The notes beneath the pieces are model-generated. The model ran no database searches. It had not been told where the DNA came from and saw nothing but the letters and a program-made list of their open reading frames with translations. The position numbers were made by a program, and so were the translations under genes. Shown here piece after piece: positions 1 to 7,258 of a stretch of 55,845 nucleotides of DNA. The stretch is from MED-G17 sp963991985 (GTDB taxonomy: Bacteria > Bacteroidota > Bacteroidia > NS11-12g > UBA9320), in NCBI GenBank assembly GCA_963991985.1, contig CAXDRX010000009.1, forward strand, positions 1-55,845. The letters are read 5' to 3'. Numbering within the stretch: the first letter of the stretch is position 1; every line of letters begins with the position of its first letter.

Positions 1-792
1 AATGACATCTACGGATGCAAAGACTCAATTACAGCATCCATCTTCCAGCCTACGGTTTTGAAAATGGATATCACAATTACAAATCCTTCTTGTTACGGGT
101 ACAACGACGGTGTTTTGGAAGCTAGTCTTTCTGGGGGTACACCCAGTTATTCTGTGGAATGGAACGATAATCCAAACCTTTTTGACGAAACATTATCAAA
201 TCTTTATTCCGGAAATTATAAGATTAAAGTTGTTGATAAAAATGGCTGCAGTATTTCAGATCAATTCGACTTAGTTGACCCCGAAGAGATCATTGTGAAT
301 ATCCCAGATACGAGTTATGGCTTAAACAATATTCCGTCAAAAATGGCAGCTTCAATCACACCAATCAATGATTATGTGATTGGGTGGGACCCAGCCAACC
401 TTTTTGAAAACCCAAAATCATCTACATCTACTTATCAATTGCCAATAGGAAAATACGCTATTCGAATAAAAGCAACCGACAACAATGGATGTTTTGGGGA
501 AGATAACGGCATTATATTGATCCTAGGACAATTTATTCCAAATGTATTTTCTCCCAATAATGACGGCATAAATGATGTTTTTGGTCAAATCAAAAACTTT
601 AAGGTCAAGGAATTGAACATTTTCAATCGATGGGGCGAAAAAGTTTATTATTCCTCAGAAGGCATCCCATGGGATGGAAAATTGAAAGGGAATCGTTGTC
701 CGATAGGAAATTATCAATATCAGATGGAACTTGAATTTATTCATAACAGTATGCGCTTCTTTCATAGTGGAACTATTATGCTTATCGAATAA
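1..792 (+). CDS. SprB-repeat protein with T9SS gliding-type C-terminal domain (5' end missing)
   Basis: The reading frame is open from base 1, so only the C-terminal 263 residues are present; the first ATG is not a real start. The visible part holds a SprB-type repeat (CYGYNDGVLEASLSGGTPSY, then GNYKIKVVDKNGC), a second Ig-like segment ending in a DNNGC turn, and a terminal CHU_C / gliding-motility-associated domain starting at IPNVFSPNNDGINDVF with the usual FNRWGEKVY and WDG elements. From family knowledge such proteins are large outer-surface adhesins or gliding proteins exported by the type IX secretion system and anchored through a type B C-terminal signal. The stop at 790-792 is followed by 181 bases without a gene. 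The class is certain; the individual function cannot be told without the N-terminus. Confidence 0.9.
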   Translation, partial: NDIYGCKDSITASIFQPTVLKMDITITNPSCYGYNDGVLEASLSGGTPSYSVEWNDNPNLFDETLSNLYSGNYKIKVVDKNGCSISDQFDLVDPEEIIVNIPDTSYGLNNIPSKMAASITPINDYVIGWDPANLFENPKSSTSTYQLPIGKYAIRIKATDNNGCFGEDNGIILILGQFIPNVFSPNNDGINDVFGQIKNFKVKELNIFNRWGEKVYYSSEGIPWDGKLKGNRCPIGNYQYQMELEFIHNSMRFFHSGTIMLIE

Positions 793-973
793 AGGTTTGA
801 AGTTGTTTTGTTTACTTTTTAACCTTATTCTTTAAACACGATGTTTTTCATTTATTAAACTAATTAACAAGGGTTTACGACATTGGGGAAAGTGATTTTC
901 CGACATTTTTAATCTATAATTATGTATTTCCAATTTTTTTGTTTAATGTTTGTAAAACATAATTAAACAAAAC

Positions 974-1708
974 ATGACTGTATTTTTATCTGCATTCAAA
1001 GAACTAGCGCCAAACGATTACGTTGGTTTTACGTTTTTCATTGGCTACATGGCGATGTTCGCCGCTTCTGTATTCTTCTTTTTCGAAAGAAGTAGAGTTG
1101 AGGACAAGTGGAAGTTGTCCTTATTGGTATCTGGTTTAATTACCATGATAGCAGCCGTTCATTATTATTACATGAGAGGCTACTACCTAGAAAACAATGC
1201 CAACCCTACTTTTTTCCGTTACGTTGACTGGACATTAACTGTTCCTTTAATGTGCGTTGAATTTTATTTACTAACCAAAGCCGCTGGCGCCAAGCTCAGC
1301 TTATTATGGAAGCTTATTGTTGCTTCTGTATGGATGCTTGTTGCAGGTTACATTGGTGAGTCTTTCAATCCAGAAGGAGGAAGCACTTCACATTCTGTGA
1401 CTTGGGGTGTTTTATCCACCATCGGGTATGTTTACATTCTTTACACTGCATGGTTCGGTGAGGTTGCTAAGTTGGCTGCGGACAGCGACAACGCTTTGGT
1501 AAAGAAAGGTGTTAGAACTTTGGCTTGGTTTGTATTGGTAGGTTGGGCTATCTATCCTATTGGTTACATGTGTATGCCAGGCGGATGGTTAAGCGGAATG
1601 TTTAGTCCATCAGATGTTGATCTATTTTACAACATAGCAGACGCTATCAACAAAATTGGTTTCGGCTTAGTTGTCTACGGCATTGCTGTTGGTGCAAAAA
1701 GTGAATAA
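974..1708 (+). CDS. Proteorhodopsin, green-absorbing proton pump
   Basis: A 244-residue seven-helix retinal protein expected to pump protons outward across the inner membrane in light. The helix C motif RYVDWTLTVPLMCVEFY supplies proton acceptor D85, T89 and proton donor E96 (the DTE set of proton pumps, so not an NDQ sodium or NTQ chloride pump). H63 in helix B matches the histidine partnering the acceptor. K227 in INKIGFG is the retinal Schiff-base lysine. The spectral-tuning position (GPR 105) is M93, which family knowledge links to green absorption. G145 in helix E aligns with the antenna-fenestration glycine of xanthorhodopsin. No cleavable signal peptide is evident. The gene is monocistronic: a strong hairpin terminator follows directly, and neither blh nor crt genes are nearby, so retinal must be made from elsewhere in the genome. 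Confidence 0.97.
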   Translation: MTVFLSAFKELAPNDYVGFTFFIGYMAMFAASVFFFFERSRVEDKWKLSLLVSGLITMIAAVHYYYMRGYYLENNANPTFFRYVDWTLTVPLMCVEFYLLTKAAGAKLSLLWKLIVASVWMLVAGYIGESFNPEGGSTSHSVTWGVLSTIGYVYILYTAWFGEVAKLAADSDNALVKKGVRTLAWFVLVGWAIYPIGYMCMPGGWLSGMFSPSDVDLFYNIADAINKIGFGLVVYGIAVGAKSE

Positions 1709-1728
1709 TCATTAAAATAGTTTTTATT

Positions 1729-1764
1729 AAAAGGCTCCACAATCTTGTGGGGCCTTTTTTATTT
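1729..1764. terminator. Bidirectional intrinsic terminator between proteorhodopsin and alkaline phosphatase
   Basis: Inverted repeat with arms AAAAGGCTCCACAA (1729-1742) and TTGTGGGGCCTTTT (1745-1758), 14 bp with one G-T mismatch and a two-base loop. It is followed by a T-run on the plus strand and preceded by an A-run that serves the minus strand. The stop codon of the convergent phosphatase gene (1759-1761) lies within the T-tract. Confidence 0.85.
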
Positions 1765-2811
1765 TATAAGGCTTACGATTTTCTCAAAAATTTCAGTGTT
1801 ATGATAGGTACCTCTAAATTGATCAGAGCCTGGACCAAAAGCATAAACAGGCACCAAAGTTGCCGAATGACCTCCACTGGTAAAAGCAGGTTCAATATTT
1901 CGATAATTTCTTTTGTTATCCTTTGTATTTTCAGCAGTTAATGCAAGCCCACCCGTTTCGTGGTCGGCTGTAACAATCACCAATGTTTCCTGGTTTATTT
2001 CAGCAAAATCTAAGACCCTTCCTATAGTCTTATCAAAATCAATGAGTTCTGACAATATAAAATCAGGATCGTTTGCATGTCCGCCCCAGTCGATTTGCGA
2101 GGATTCAACCATTAAAAAAAACCCATTGGTATCCAAAGAAAGGCGATCCATTCCTAATTGGGTGGCTTTTATCAAAAAATCCCCTCTACTTTCAGACCAT
2201 TTTGGCATCCCATTTTCAGCCAATAAAAATCCGTATCTTTTGTCTGATTTTAAATGTTTTATTTGGAGTTCAGTGGTGTCAAAAAGAAATTGATCTGCGA
2301 GTTGTTTCTGAATGGGTCTAAAAAACTTTTTTCCACCCCCTGCAAAATATACAACGGGTGATTTTATCAAGTCTGAGGCAATTTCATACTCCATATTTCT
2401 ATTTTTTTGATGGGCATAAAAACAAGCCGGTGTAGCATGTGTTATGCTTGAAGTTGCAACAAGCCCCGCACTCATTTGCTTTTCTTTATTGATGATTTCT
2501 ACAATATTGGGAACAGTATTAGAATCTGCGTCCAATCCTATGGCACCATTGTATGTTTTTTTTCCAGTTGAGAACGCCGTAGCTCCCGCTGCGGAATCCG
2601 TTATTTTATGCGATTTTGAAGAAGTAATTATAAGTCCGATGTCAAAAAAACGATCAAAGTTGGTTTTGTCCTTCTGAAAGTAATAAGCCATAGAAATTTG
2701 GGATAATCCCATGCCATCTCCGATCATAAGAATGATATTTTTTGGTTTTTCGCTTTGAGCGATAACAAACAATTGTTGGAGCGTAAATGAAAAAAGAAAA
2801 AGAAATTTCAT
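1759..2811 (-). CDS. Alkaline phosphatase (PhoA family), periplasmic
   Basis: A 350-residue phosphomonoesterase of the alkaline phosphatase superfamily, releasing phosphate from organic esters in the periplasm. A signal peptide is visible (MKFLFLFSFTLQQLFVIAQ). Catalytic nucleophile S73 lies in TDSAAGATAFSTG. Metal ligands can be placed from the family: D32 in MIGDGMG, T127 in HATPA, E236, D241 and H245 in VESSQIDWGGH, D283-H284 in TADHETGG, and H315 in SGGHS. It is shorter than the 450-residue enterobacterial enzyme because crown loops are missing. It has its own promoter at 2816-2846 and ends in the shared terminator with proteorhodopsin. No Pho-box-like repeat was recognised, so phosphate regulation is not shown by the sequence. 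Confidence 0.93.
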   Translation of the reverse strand: MKFLFLFSFTLQQLFVIAQSEKPKNIILMIGDGMGLSQISMAYYFQKDKTNFDRFFDIGLIITSSKSHKITDSAAGATAFSTGKKTYNGAIGLDADSNTVPNIVEIINKEKQMSAGLVATSSITHATPACFYAHQKNRNMEYEIASDLIKSPVVYFAGGGKKFFRPIQKQLADQFLFDTTELQIKHLKSDKRYGFLLAENGMPKWSESRGDFLIKATQLGMDRLSLDTNGFFLMVESSQIDWGGHANDPDFILSELIDFDKTIGRVLDFAEINQETLVIVTADHETGGLALTAENTKDNKRNYRNIEPAFTSGGHSATLVPVYAFGPGSDQFRGTYHNTEIFEKIVSLIK

Positions 2812-2815
2812 TCTT

Positions 2816-2846
2816 CAAATTTGGGAGAATTTTAGACTTAAGTCAA
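2816..2846 (-). promoter_or_regulatory. Promoter of the alkaline phosphatase gene
   Basis: On the minus strand TTG (2846-2844), a 20-base spacer, then CAAATTTG (2823-2816), one mismatch from the Bacteroidota -7 consensus TAnnTTTG. Only four bases (AAGA) separate the box from the ATG, so transcription should start at or next to the start codon. Confidence 0.5.
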
Positions 2847-2868
2847 AATTTTTACATTTTGATAACAT

Positions 2869-3414
2869 CTAAAAATGAAATACCAATTCAAAGTTAATCC
2901 TGCGATTGGTGTTTCGTTGGACAGGCAAAATATTAAGATTTAGACTGAGGTCCTTATTAACTTTAAATTCATTTAAATGTGCGTCTACGTTTGCATCCAC
3001 TATTTGAAGAAGATAAAAACCAACAAAACCCAAACTTGCAATATCTTTATATCTACGATACCTGTCTCTTTGTGCTAAAACAGCATTGTTAGACAACTCA
3101 GAATATTTGTAATCAATGGTGTTTGGGTCATCATCCAATCTATAGGACAATGCTTGTTGATATGAATTCATTTGCTTTTTGTTGTAAGCAAATGAATAGG
3201 CAAAACCACCTAAACCTGAGTAAACAACAACTGTCTTCCACGCCTTTTTGTTTAAAACTTGACCCAATCCAGGAAGCAAAGCAGAGGCAATCGTTACTTT
3301 TTTTGGGTTTGAATTTCTAAGGGGTTGAGCTATTGATAAATTTTGAGCACTTAAAAAAATGACAATAAGGAAAATTTTTAGGCCCCTAGCCTTTTTGTTT
3401 TTCTGCCGATTCAT
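2869..3414 (-). CDS. DUF5683 family membrane/periplasmic protein
   Basis: The ATG at 3414 gives a 181-residue protein (MNRQKNKKARGLKIFLIVIF start) with a signal sequence ending near LSIAQ. An earlier in-frame ATG at 3486 lies deep inside parB and would bury the signal peptide, so it was not used. The body shows TIASALLPGLGQVLNKKAWK, a hydrophobic stretch GGFAYSFAY, and a conserved RDRYRRYKDIASLGFVGFYLLQIVDANVDAHL segment (split here only by line: RDRYRRYKDIASL then GFVGFYLLQIVDANVDAH), all diagnostic of DUF5683. The function is unknown. In many Bacteroidota this gene sits between parB and dapB. Here it overlaps the parB end by 29 bases and is the last gene of the parAB transcript. Confidence 0.85.
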   Translation of the reverse strand: MNRQKNKKARGLKIFLIVIFLSAQNLSIAQPLRNSNPKKVTIASALLPGLGQVLNKKAWKTVVVYSGLGGFAYSFAYNKKQMNSYQQALSYRLDDDPNTIDYKYSELSNNAVLAQRDRYRRYKDIASLGFVGFYLLQIVDANVDAHLNEFKVNKDLSLNLNILPVQRNTNRRINFELVFHF

Positions 3415-4285
3415 CAAAAAAGTCCAATATTGTTTCCAAATGAATTTTTGAATCAAAAGGAATAATAATTTGCCCCTGTTGACCACCTTTCGTTTTGAAA
3501 TTTATGTCTGTATGTAGTTTTTCTTTCAATAAATTAACAAAATCATTGTAATCCTCGAAATTAATTGAATTAGGCTTTCTTTTTATTTTGTTTTGCCTTT
3601 CTTTCTGAGAAGATTTTTTTGCCAAAGCTTCGACTTGCCGAACATTTAGGCCTTCATGAAGTATTTTTTTGTAGACCACAAACTTGTCATTTGGGGTTTC
3701 AAAGCCAAGTAGCGCCCGTGCATGACCCATTGACAACAAACCATTTTTGATACCCAATTGTATCACATCGGGCAATTTAAGTAGTCTTAAGTAGTTGTTT
3801 ACTGTTGATCGTTTCTTTCCGACCCTTTCCGCCAAATCTTCTTGTTTCAATTGGCATTCATCGATTAACCTCTGATAACTTAAAGCAATTTCAATGGCAT
3901 TTAAATTTTCTCTTTGAATATTTTCGATGAGAGCCATTTCAACCATTTCCTGATCATCCGCCTGCCTGACAAAAGCAGGTATCTTGCTTAGTCCTGCAAT
4001 TTTTGAAGCTCTCGTCCTTCTTTCTCCAGAAACAAGTTCATATTTTCCATCGGGTTTTTCTCTTACCGTAATAGGTTGAATGATTCCATGTACTTTAATT
4101 GATTCAGCAAGTTCCTCTAAGGCCATTTCATCAAATTCAACTCGTGGTTGAAATGGATTGGCTTGTATACTGGCTACAGGTATTTCAGCAATTCCTTTGT
4201 TCCCAGACTGTTGGATGGCGTTTTGTGCTTCTGCATCTGTCAGCAAGGCACTTAGCCCCCGCCCCATTGCTTTTTTCTTCACCAT
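3386..4285 (-). CDS. parB: Chromosome partitioning protein ParB (CTPase, parS binding)
   Basis: A 299-residue ParB/Spo0J protein. It starts with the typical MGRGLSALL segment. The N-terminal CTP-binding domain carries NPFQPR (43-48), GERRTRA (87-93, the CTP-binding box) and ENIQREN (121-127). The central helix-turn-helix is KQEDLAERVGKKRSTVNNYL (147-166), and a short C-terminal dimerisation region follows. By family knowledge it loads on parS sites near the origin, slides as a CTP-dependent clamp and works with ParA in segregation. It lies 16 bases downstream of parA in the same operon and overlaps the DUF5683 gene at its 3' end. No parS 16-mer was found in the surrounding sequence. Confidence 0.97.
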   Translation of the reverse strand: MVKKKAMGRGLSALLTDAEAQNAIQQSGNKGIAEIPVASIQANPFQPRVEFDEMALEELAESIKVHGIIQPITVREKPDGKYELVSGERRTRASKIAGLSKIPAFVRQADDQEMVEMALIENIQRENLNAIEIALSYQRLIDECQLKQEDLAERVGKKRSTVNNYLRLLKLPDVIQLGIKNGLLSMGHARALLGFETPNDKFVVYKKILHEGLNVRQVEALAKKSSQKERQNKIKRKPNSINFEDYNDFVNLLKEKLHTDINFKTKGGQQGQIIIPFDSKIHLETILDFFDESAEKQKG

Positions 4286-4301
4286 ATTTCTTTTAATCTA
4301 A

Positions 4302-5102
4302 TCAAATGGAAATTGACTGTGGTTCCACGATTCGTGTTTTACCATTTTTTTGCAACACTTCTCTTGCTAATTCTAAGTAGTCTGAACTTCCCCTCGAAGA
4401 AGCGTCATGCTCAAGAACAGGCAAGCCAAAACTTGGTGCTTCGCTAATTTTCGTATTTCTGTTGATGATCGTATCGAAAACCAAATCCTGAAAATGAACC
4501 CTAACGTCTTCAACCACCTGATTGCACAACCTGAGTCTAGAATCGTACATAGTCAACAGAAGGCCTTCTATCGATAGTTTTGGATTTATGCTTTTCTGTA
4601 CTATCTTGATGGTATTTAACAACTTACCCAAACCCTCTAGGGCAAAGTATTCACATTGGACAGGAATAATAACAGAGTTTGCAGCAGCTAGCGAATTTGT
4701 AGTGATTAGTCCCAAAGAAGGTGAACAGTCGATTAGAATGAAATCATAATTCTCAACTACCTTTTGAAGCTGTTTTGCCAACACCATTTCTCTGTCTCTC
4801 ACTTGGATTAGTTCTAACTCAGCGCCTACCAAGTCTATATTTGCAGGCAAAATATCTAAAAATTTATTGCCTGTTTTTAGAATAACCTCTTCGGAACTGG
4901 CTTCTTGTATCAGACATTCGTAAGTTCCGAGTTTTACGTTTACTGGATCTATGTCAAAACCTGAGGTAGAGTTCGCCTGTGGATCCGCATCAACCAGTAA
5001 AACTTTATATTCAAGAACAGCTAAACTATAACTTAGATTGATGGCGGTGGTTGTTTTACCTACACCACCTTTTTGATTTACTACTGAAATAATTTTCCCC
5101 AT
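4302..5102 (-). CDS. parA: Chromosome partitioning ATPase ParA (Soj)
   Basis: A 266-residue deviant-Walker P-loop ATPase. KGGVGKTT at 11-18 is the ParA/MinD-type Walker A with its signature lysine. VDADPQANS follows as the Walker A' element, and FILIDCSPSLG is Walker B. ATP-dependent dimerisation on the nucleoid and ParB-stimulated hydrolysis move the origin region, as known for the family. It is the first gene of parA-parB-DUF5683. The 96 bases upstream are shared with the divergent solute-binding protein gene. No clear -7 box could be placed there. Confidence 0.97.
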   Translation of the reverse strand: MGKIISVVNQKGGVGKTTTAINLSYSLAVLEYKVLLVDADPQANSTSGFDIDPVNVKLGTYECLIQEASSEEVILKTGNKFLDILPANIDLVGAELELIQVRDREMVLAKQLQKVVENYDFILIDCSPSLGLITTNSLAAANSVIIPVQCEYFALEGLGKLLNTIKIVQKSINPKLSIEGLLLTMYDSRLRLCNQVVEDVRVHFQDLVFDTIINRNTKISEAPSFGLPVLEHDASSRGSSDYLELAREVLQKNGKTRIVEPQSISI

Positions 5103-5198
5103 GATATACTAATACACCTGTGCCTTATTTGTCTAAAAAAATGCTTTGCTTCGCAAAAAACATTGTTAAACAAACTTAAGCCTTCCCAGAAACTTAAT

Positions 5199-6761
5199 AT
5201 GAACAGAGTTTGGCTACTTATGCACATTGCGCTTGTGTTGATATCTTGCTCAACAGAAAACGAGGAAGAGGAGTCTAAGATTTTTCGCTACAATTCAAGC
5301 AACAACATCAGCTCTTTAGACCCTGCATTTGCAAGAACTCAAGAAAACATTTGGGTTTGTAAACAATTGTTTAGTGGTTTGGTCCAATTGGATAGCAATC
5401 TGAATGTTGTGCCAGATATAGCTTCTTCTTGGATCATTGACCAAGAAAACAGAATATTCACTTTCAATATTAAAAGAGGCATATTTTTCCACGCCTCAAG
5501 TTATTGGAAAAGCAAAAAAAGGGAGGTAACTGCGCATGATTTTAAGTATAGCTTTCTTCGGATTTTAGATCCAGAAATAGCCAGTCCGGGTCGCTGGATA
5601 TTCTCAAATATTATTGATTCCTCAAGCATTTGGTGTGAAGGGAATTGGGTGTTAAAGATTAAACTTAACAAGGATTTTTCTCCTTTCATGAGTCAATTAA
5701 CGATGTCCTATTGCAGCGTGGTGCCTCCAGAAATAGCCAAAGGAAATAAAATAGAATTTGGCAATCACCCTGTAGGTTGTGGACCTTTTTATCTGAAAAT
5801 ATGGAATAAAGACAATCGGCTAATCGCAAAAAGAAACAATGACTACCATGGGGAAATACCGAAAATTGAAGGGTTTTCAGTTCAATTTGTCCCCAACAAA
5901 CAAATTGCTTTTCTTTTGTTTAAGAAGGGGGATTTGGATTGGTTTAGTGGTATTGAAAGTAGTTTTAAAAATGATATGATAAGCAAAGATGGTTTGCTAA
6001 AAAAAGATTATCAATCTAAATTTTCTCTATATACGAAGCCATTTTTAAATGTGGAATATATCGGCTTTAACCTCACAGACACAATGCAAAATAGTTTAGC
6101 CTTGCGAAAAGCAATCCATCATTCCATAGATCGTGAATTATTGATAACCAGAATAAGAAATGGAATAGGTACGCCCGCATGGGGTGGTTTTGTTCCTGCT
6201 GGACTTAATGGATTTAAATTGTGTAAAGCGGAGGTATACAATCCAATCTATGCGAGAAAACTGGTTACTACCCACAAATTGAATGAAAAAAACATAGAGC
6301 TAAATACAAGCAAAGATTACGAAGACATTGCATTGTTTATTGCTTCTGAATTGGATAAAATCGGTCTGGATTTGAAAATAAATATTGTTCCATCTGCGAT
6401 TTTGAGGCAAGGAAAGACCGATGGAAAAATGTCAATATTCCGGGGCAGTTGGATTGCCGATTATCCCAATTGTGAAAACTTTTTATCTCCATTTTACTCT
6501 AAAAATTTTCCGCCCAATGGTCCAAATTATTTCCGTTTCGAAGATGCCAAATTTGATAAACTTTATGAAAGTTTGGTAAAGGGAAATGAGTCAATAGAGG
6601 AAAGTACAGCGTTTCAAATGGAGGAAATTATAGAAGACGAAAGACCTATTGTTGTATTATTTTACGATAAGTCCGTGCACCTACTAAACAAAAGGGTGAA
6701 GAATTTTGAAGTAAATGCCCTAAACCATATTGATTTGCGCAAAGTTAGTCTATGTCCTTAG
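5199..6761 (+). CDS. Solute-binding lipoprotein of ABC transporters, family 5 (oligopeptide type)
   Basis: A 520-residue protein starting at the ATG at 5199. A TTG 36 bases earlier is in frame but would precede the signal peptide. The lipoprotein signal MNRVWLLMHIALVLISC gives Cys17 as the lipidation site, followed by an acidic linker. The mature part has the SBP_bac_5 fold: SSLDPAFA near the start, VVPDIASSW, HDFKYSFLRILDP, the GCGPFYLK hinge-region motif, and ALRKAIHHSIDRELL. OppA/DppA-type receptors deliver peptides or other small ligands to an inner-membrane permease. No permease or ATPase gene is adjacent, so it is an orphan receptor here. Its 3' end overlaps the convergent DUF5606 gene by 17 bases. 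Confidence 0.88.
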   Translation: MNRVWLLMHIALVLISCSTENEEEESKIFRYNSSNNISSLDPAFARTQENIWVCKQLFSGLVQLDSNLNVVPDIASSWIIDQENRIFTFNIKRGIFFHASSYWKSKKREVTAHDFKYSFLRILDPEIASPGRWIFSNIIDSSSIWCEGNWVLKIKLNKDFSPFMSQLTMSYCSVVPPEIAKGNKIEFGNHPVGCGPFYLKIWNKDNRLIAKRNNDYHGEIPKIEGFSVQFVPNKQIAFLLFKKGDLDWFSGIESSFKNDMISKDGLLKKDYQSKFSLYTKPFLNVEYIGFNLTDTMQNSLALRKAIHHSIDRELLITRIRNGIGTPAWGGFVPAGLNGFKLCKAEVYNPIYARKLVTTHKLNEKNIELNTSKDYEDIALFIASELDKIGLDLKINIVPSAILRQGKTDGKMSIFRGSWIADYPNCENFLSPFYSKNFPPNGPNYFRFEDAKFDKLYESLVKGNESIEESTAFQMEEIIEDERPIVVLFYDKSVHLLNKRVKNFEVNALNHIDLRKVSLCP

Positions 6762-7218
6762 CCTTTTCTTCGGCCTTTTCTTCAGACTTCTCTTCAGACT
6801 TTTCTTCTTCCTTTTCTTCAAGCTTCAATTCAGAAAGATCCATTTGCTCAGATAAAATTTTGTACCAAACACAAAGTTTCAAAATGTCTGAATTGTAAAC
6901 CCTTTCTCTATCAAAATTGGGTAAAACTTGCTCAAAAAAGGATACGATTTCTTCAGAAGACGAACCTTTGGTTGGCATTTCCAATCCATTGTCTTCGATT
7001 TGCTGATACATTTTGACGAGCACCTCAAGAATTTTTAAATCTCCTGTATCGGTAAAAACTGATATTTCATCCAAAATGGATACTCGTTGGTTTGGATTGG
7101 TAGGGAATCTCCTTGCTTTGAAATCGAGCGATTCCACAATAAACCCATTTTTCCTTTTGCTAATTATCTGATAAAGACCAGGCTTTCCGCTTATAGAAAC
7201 AATATCCTTAAGATTCAT
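6745..7218 (-). CDS. DUF5606 family protein with acidic repetitive tail
   Basis: A 157-residue cytoplasmic protein of unknown function conserved in Bacteroidota. The N-terminal domain MNLKDIVSISGKPGLYQIIS, followed by GFIVESLD, is the DUF5606 hallmark. A helical second part (about 55-125) ends in CVWYKIL. The last 25 residues are a Lys/Glu repeat built from tandem copies of EEKS or EEKA, encoded by a 12-bp DNA repeat. It is a single gene between a convergent solute-binding protein and, upstream, the 3' end of the TonB receptor gene on the same strand 40 bases away. Confidence 0.8.
   Translation of the reverse strand: MNLKDIVSISGKPGLYQIISKRKNGFIVESLDFKARRFPTNPNQRVSILDEISVFTDTGDLKILEVLVKMYQQIEDNGLEMPTKGSSSEEIVSFFEQVLPNFDRERVYNSDILKLCVWYKILSEQMDLSELKLEEKEEEKSEEKSEEKAEEKAKDID
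6761..6820 (-). repeat. 12-bp tandem repeat, five units
   Basis: Five imperfect copies of gccttttcttca on the plus strand (6761, 6773, 6785, 6797, 6809). They encode the EEK(S/A) tail of the DUF5606 protein. The unit is a multiple of three, so copy-number change would alter tail length without a frameshift. Confidence 0.8.
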
Positions 7219-7258
7219 TTTTGCTTAGAAATTGCGAAAATAAATTTTTATTCAAATT

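Noticed and set aside
793..973. Promoter of the proteorhodopsin gene
   Set aside because: A TAATGTTTG stretch near 945-953 has one base too many for TAnnTTTG and no well-spaced -33 TTG; too weak to annotate.
1913..2321. Plus-strand ORFs of 82-126 codons across the phosphatase gene
   Set aside because: They are antisense shadows of a gene with all catalytic motifs; no recognisable domain or promoter.
3415..3486. Longer N-terminus of the DUF5683 protein
   Set aside because: It lies inside parB and would put 24 residues ahead of a normal signal peptide; ATG 3414 fits better.
4099..5198. parS site near parAB
   Set aside because: No sequence close to the TGTTNCACGTGNAACA consensus was found around the operon.
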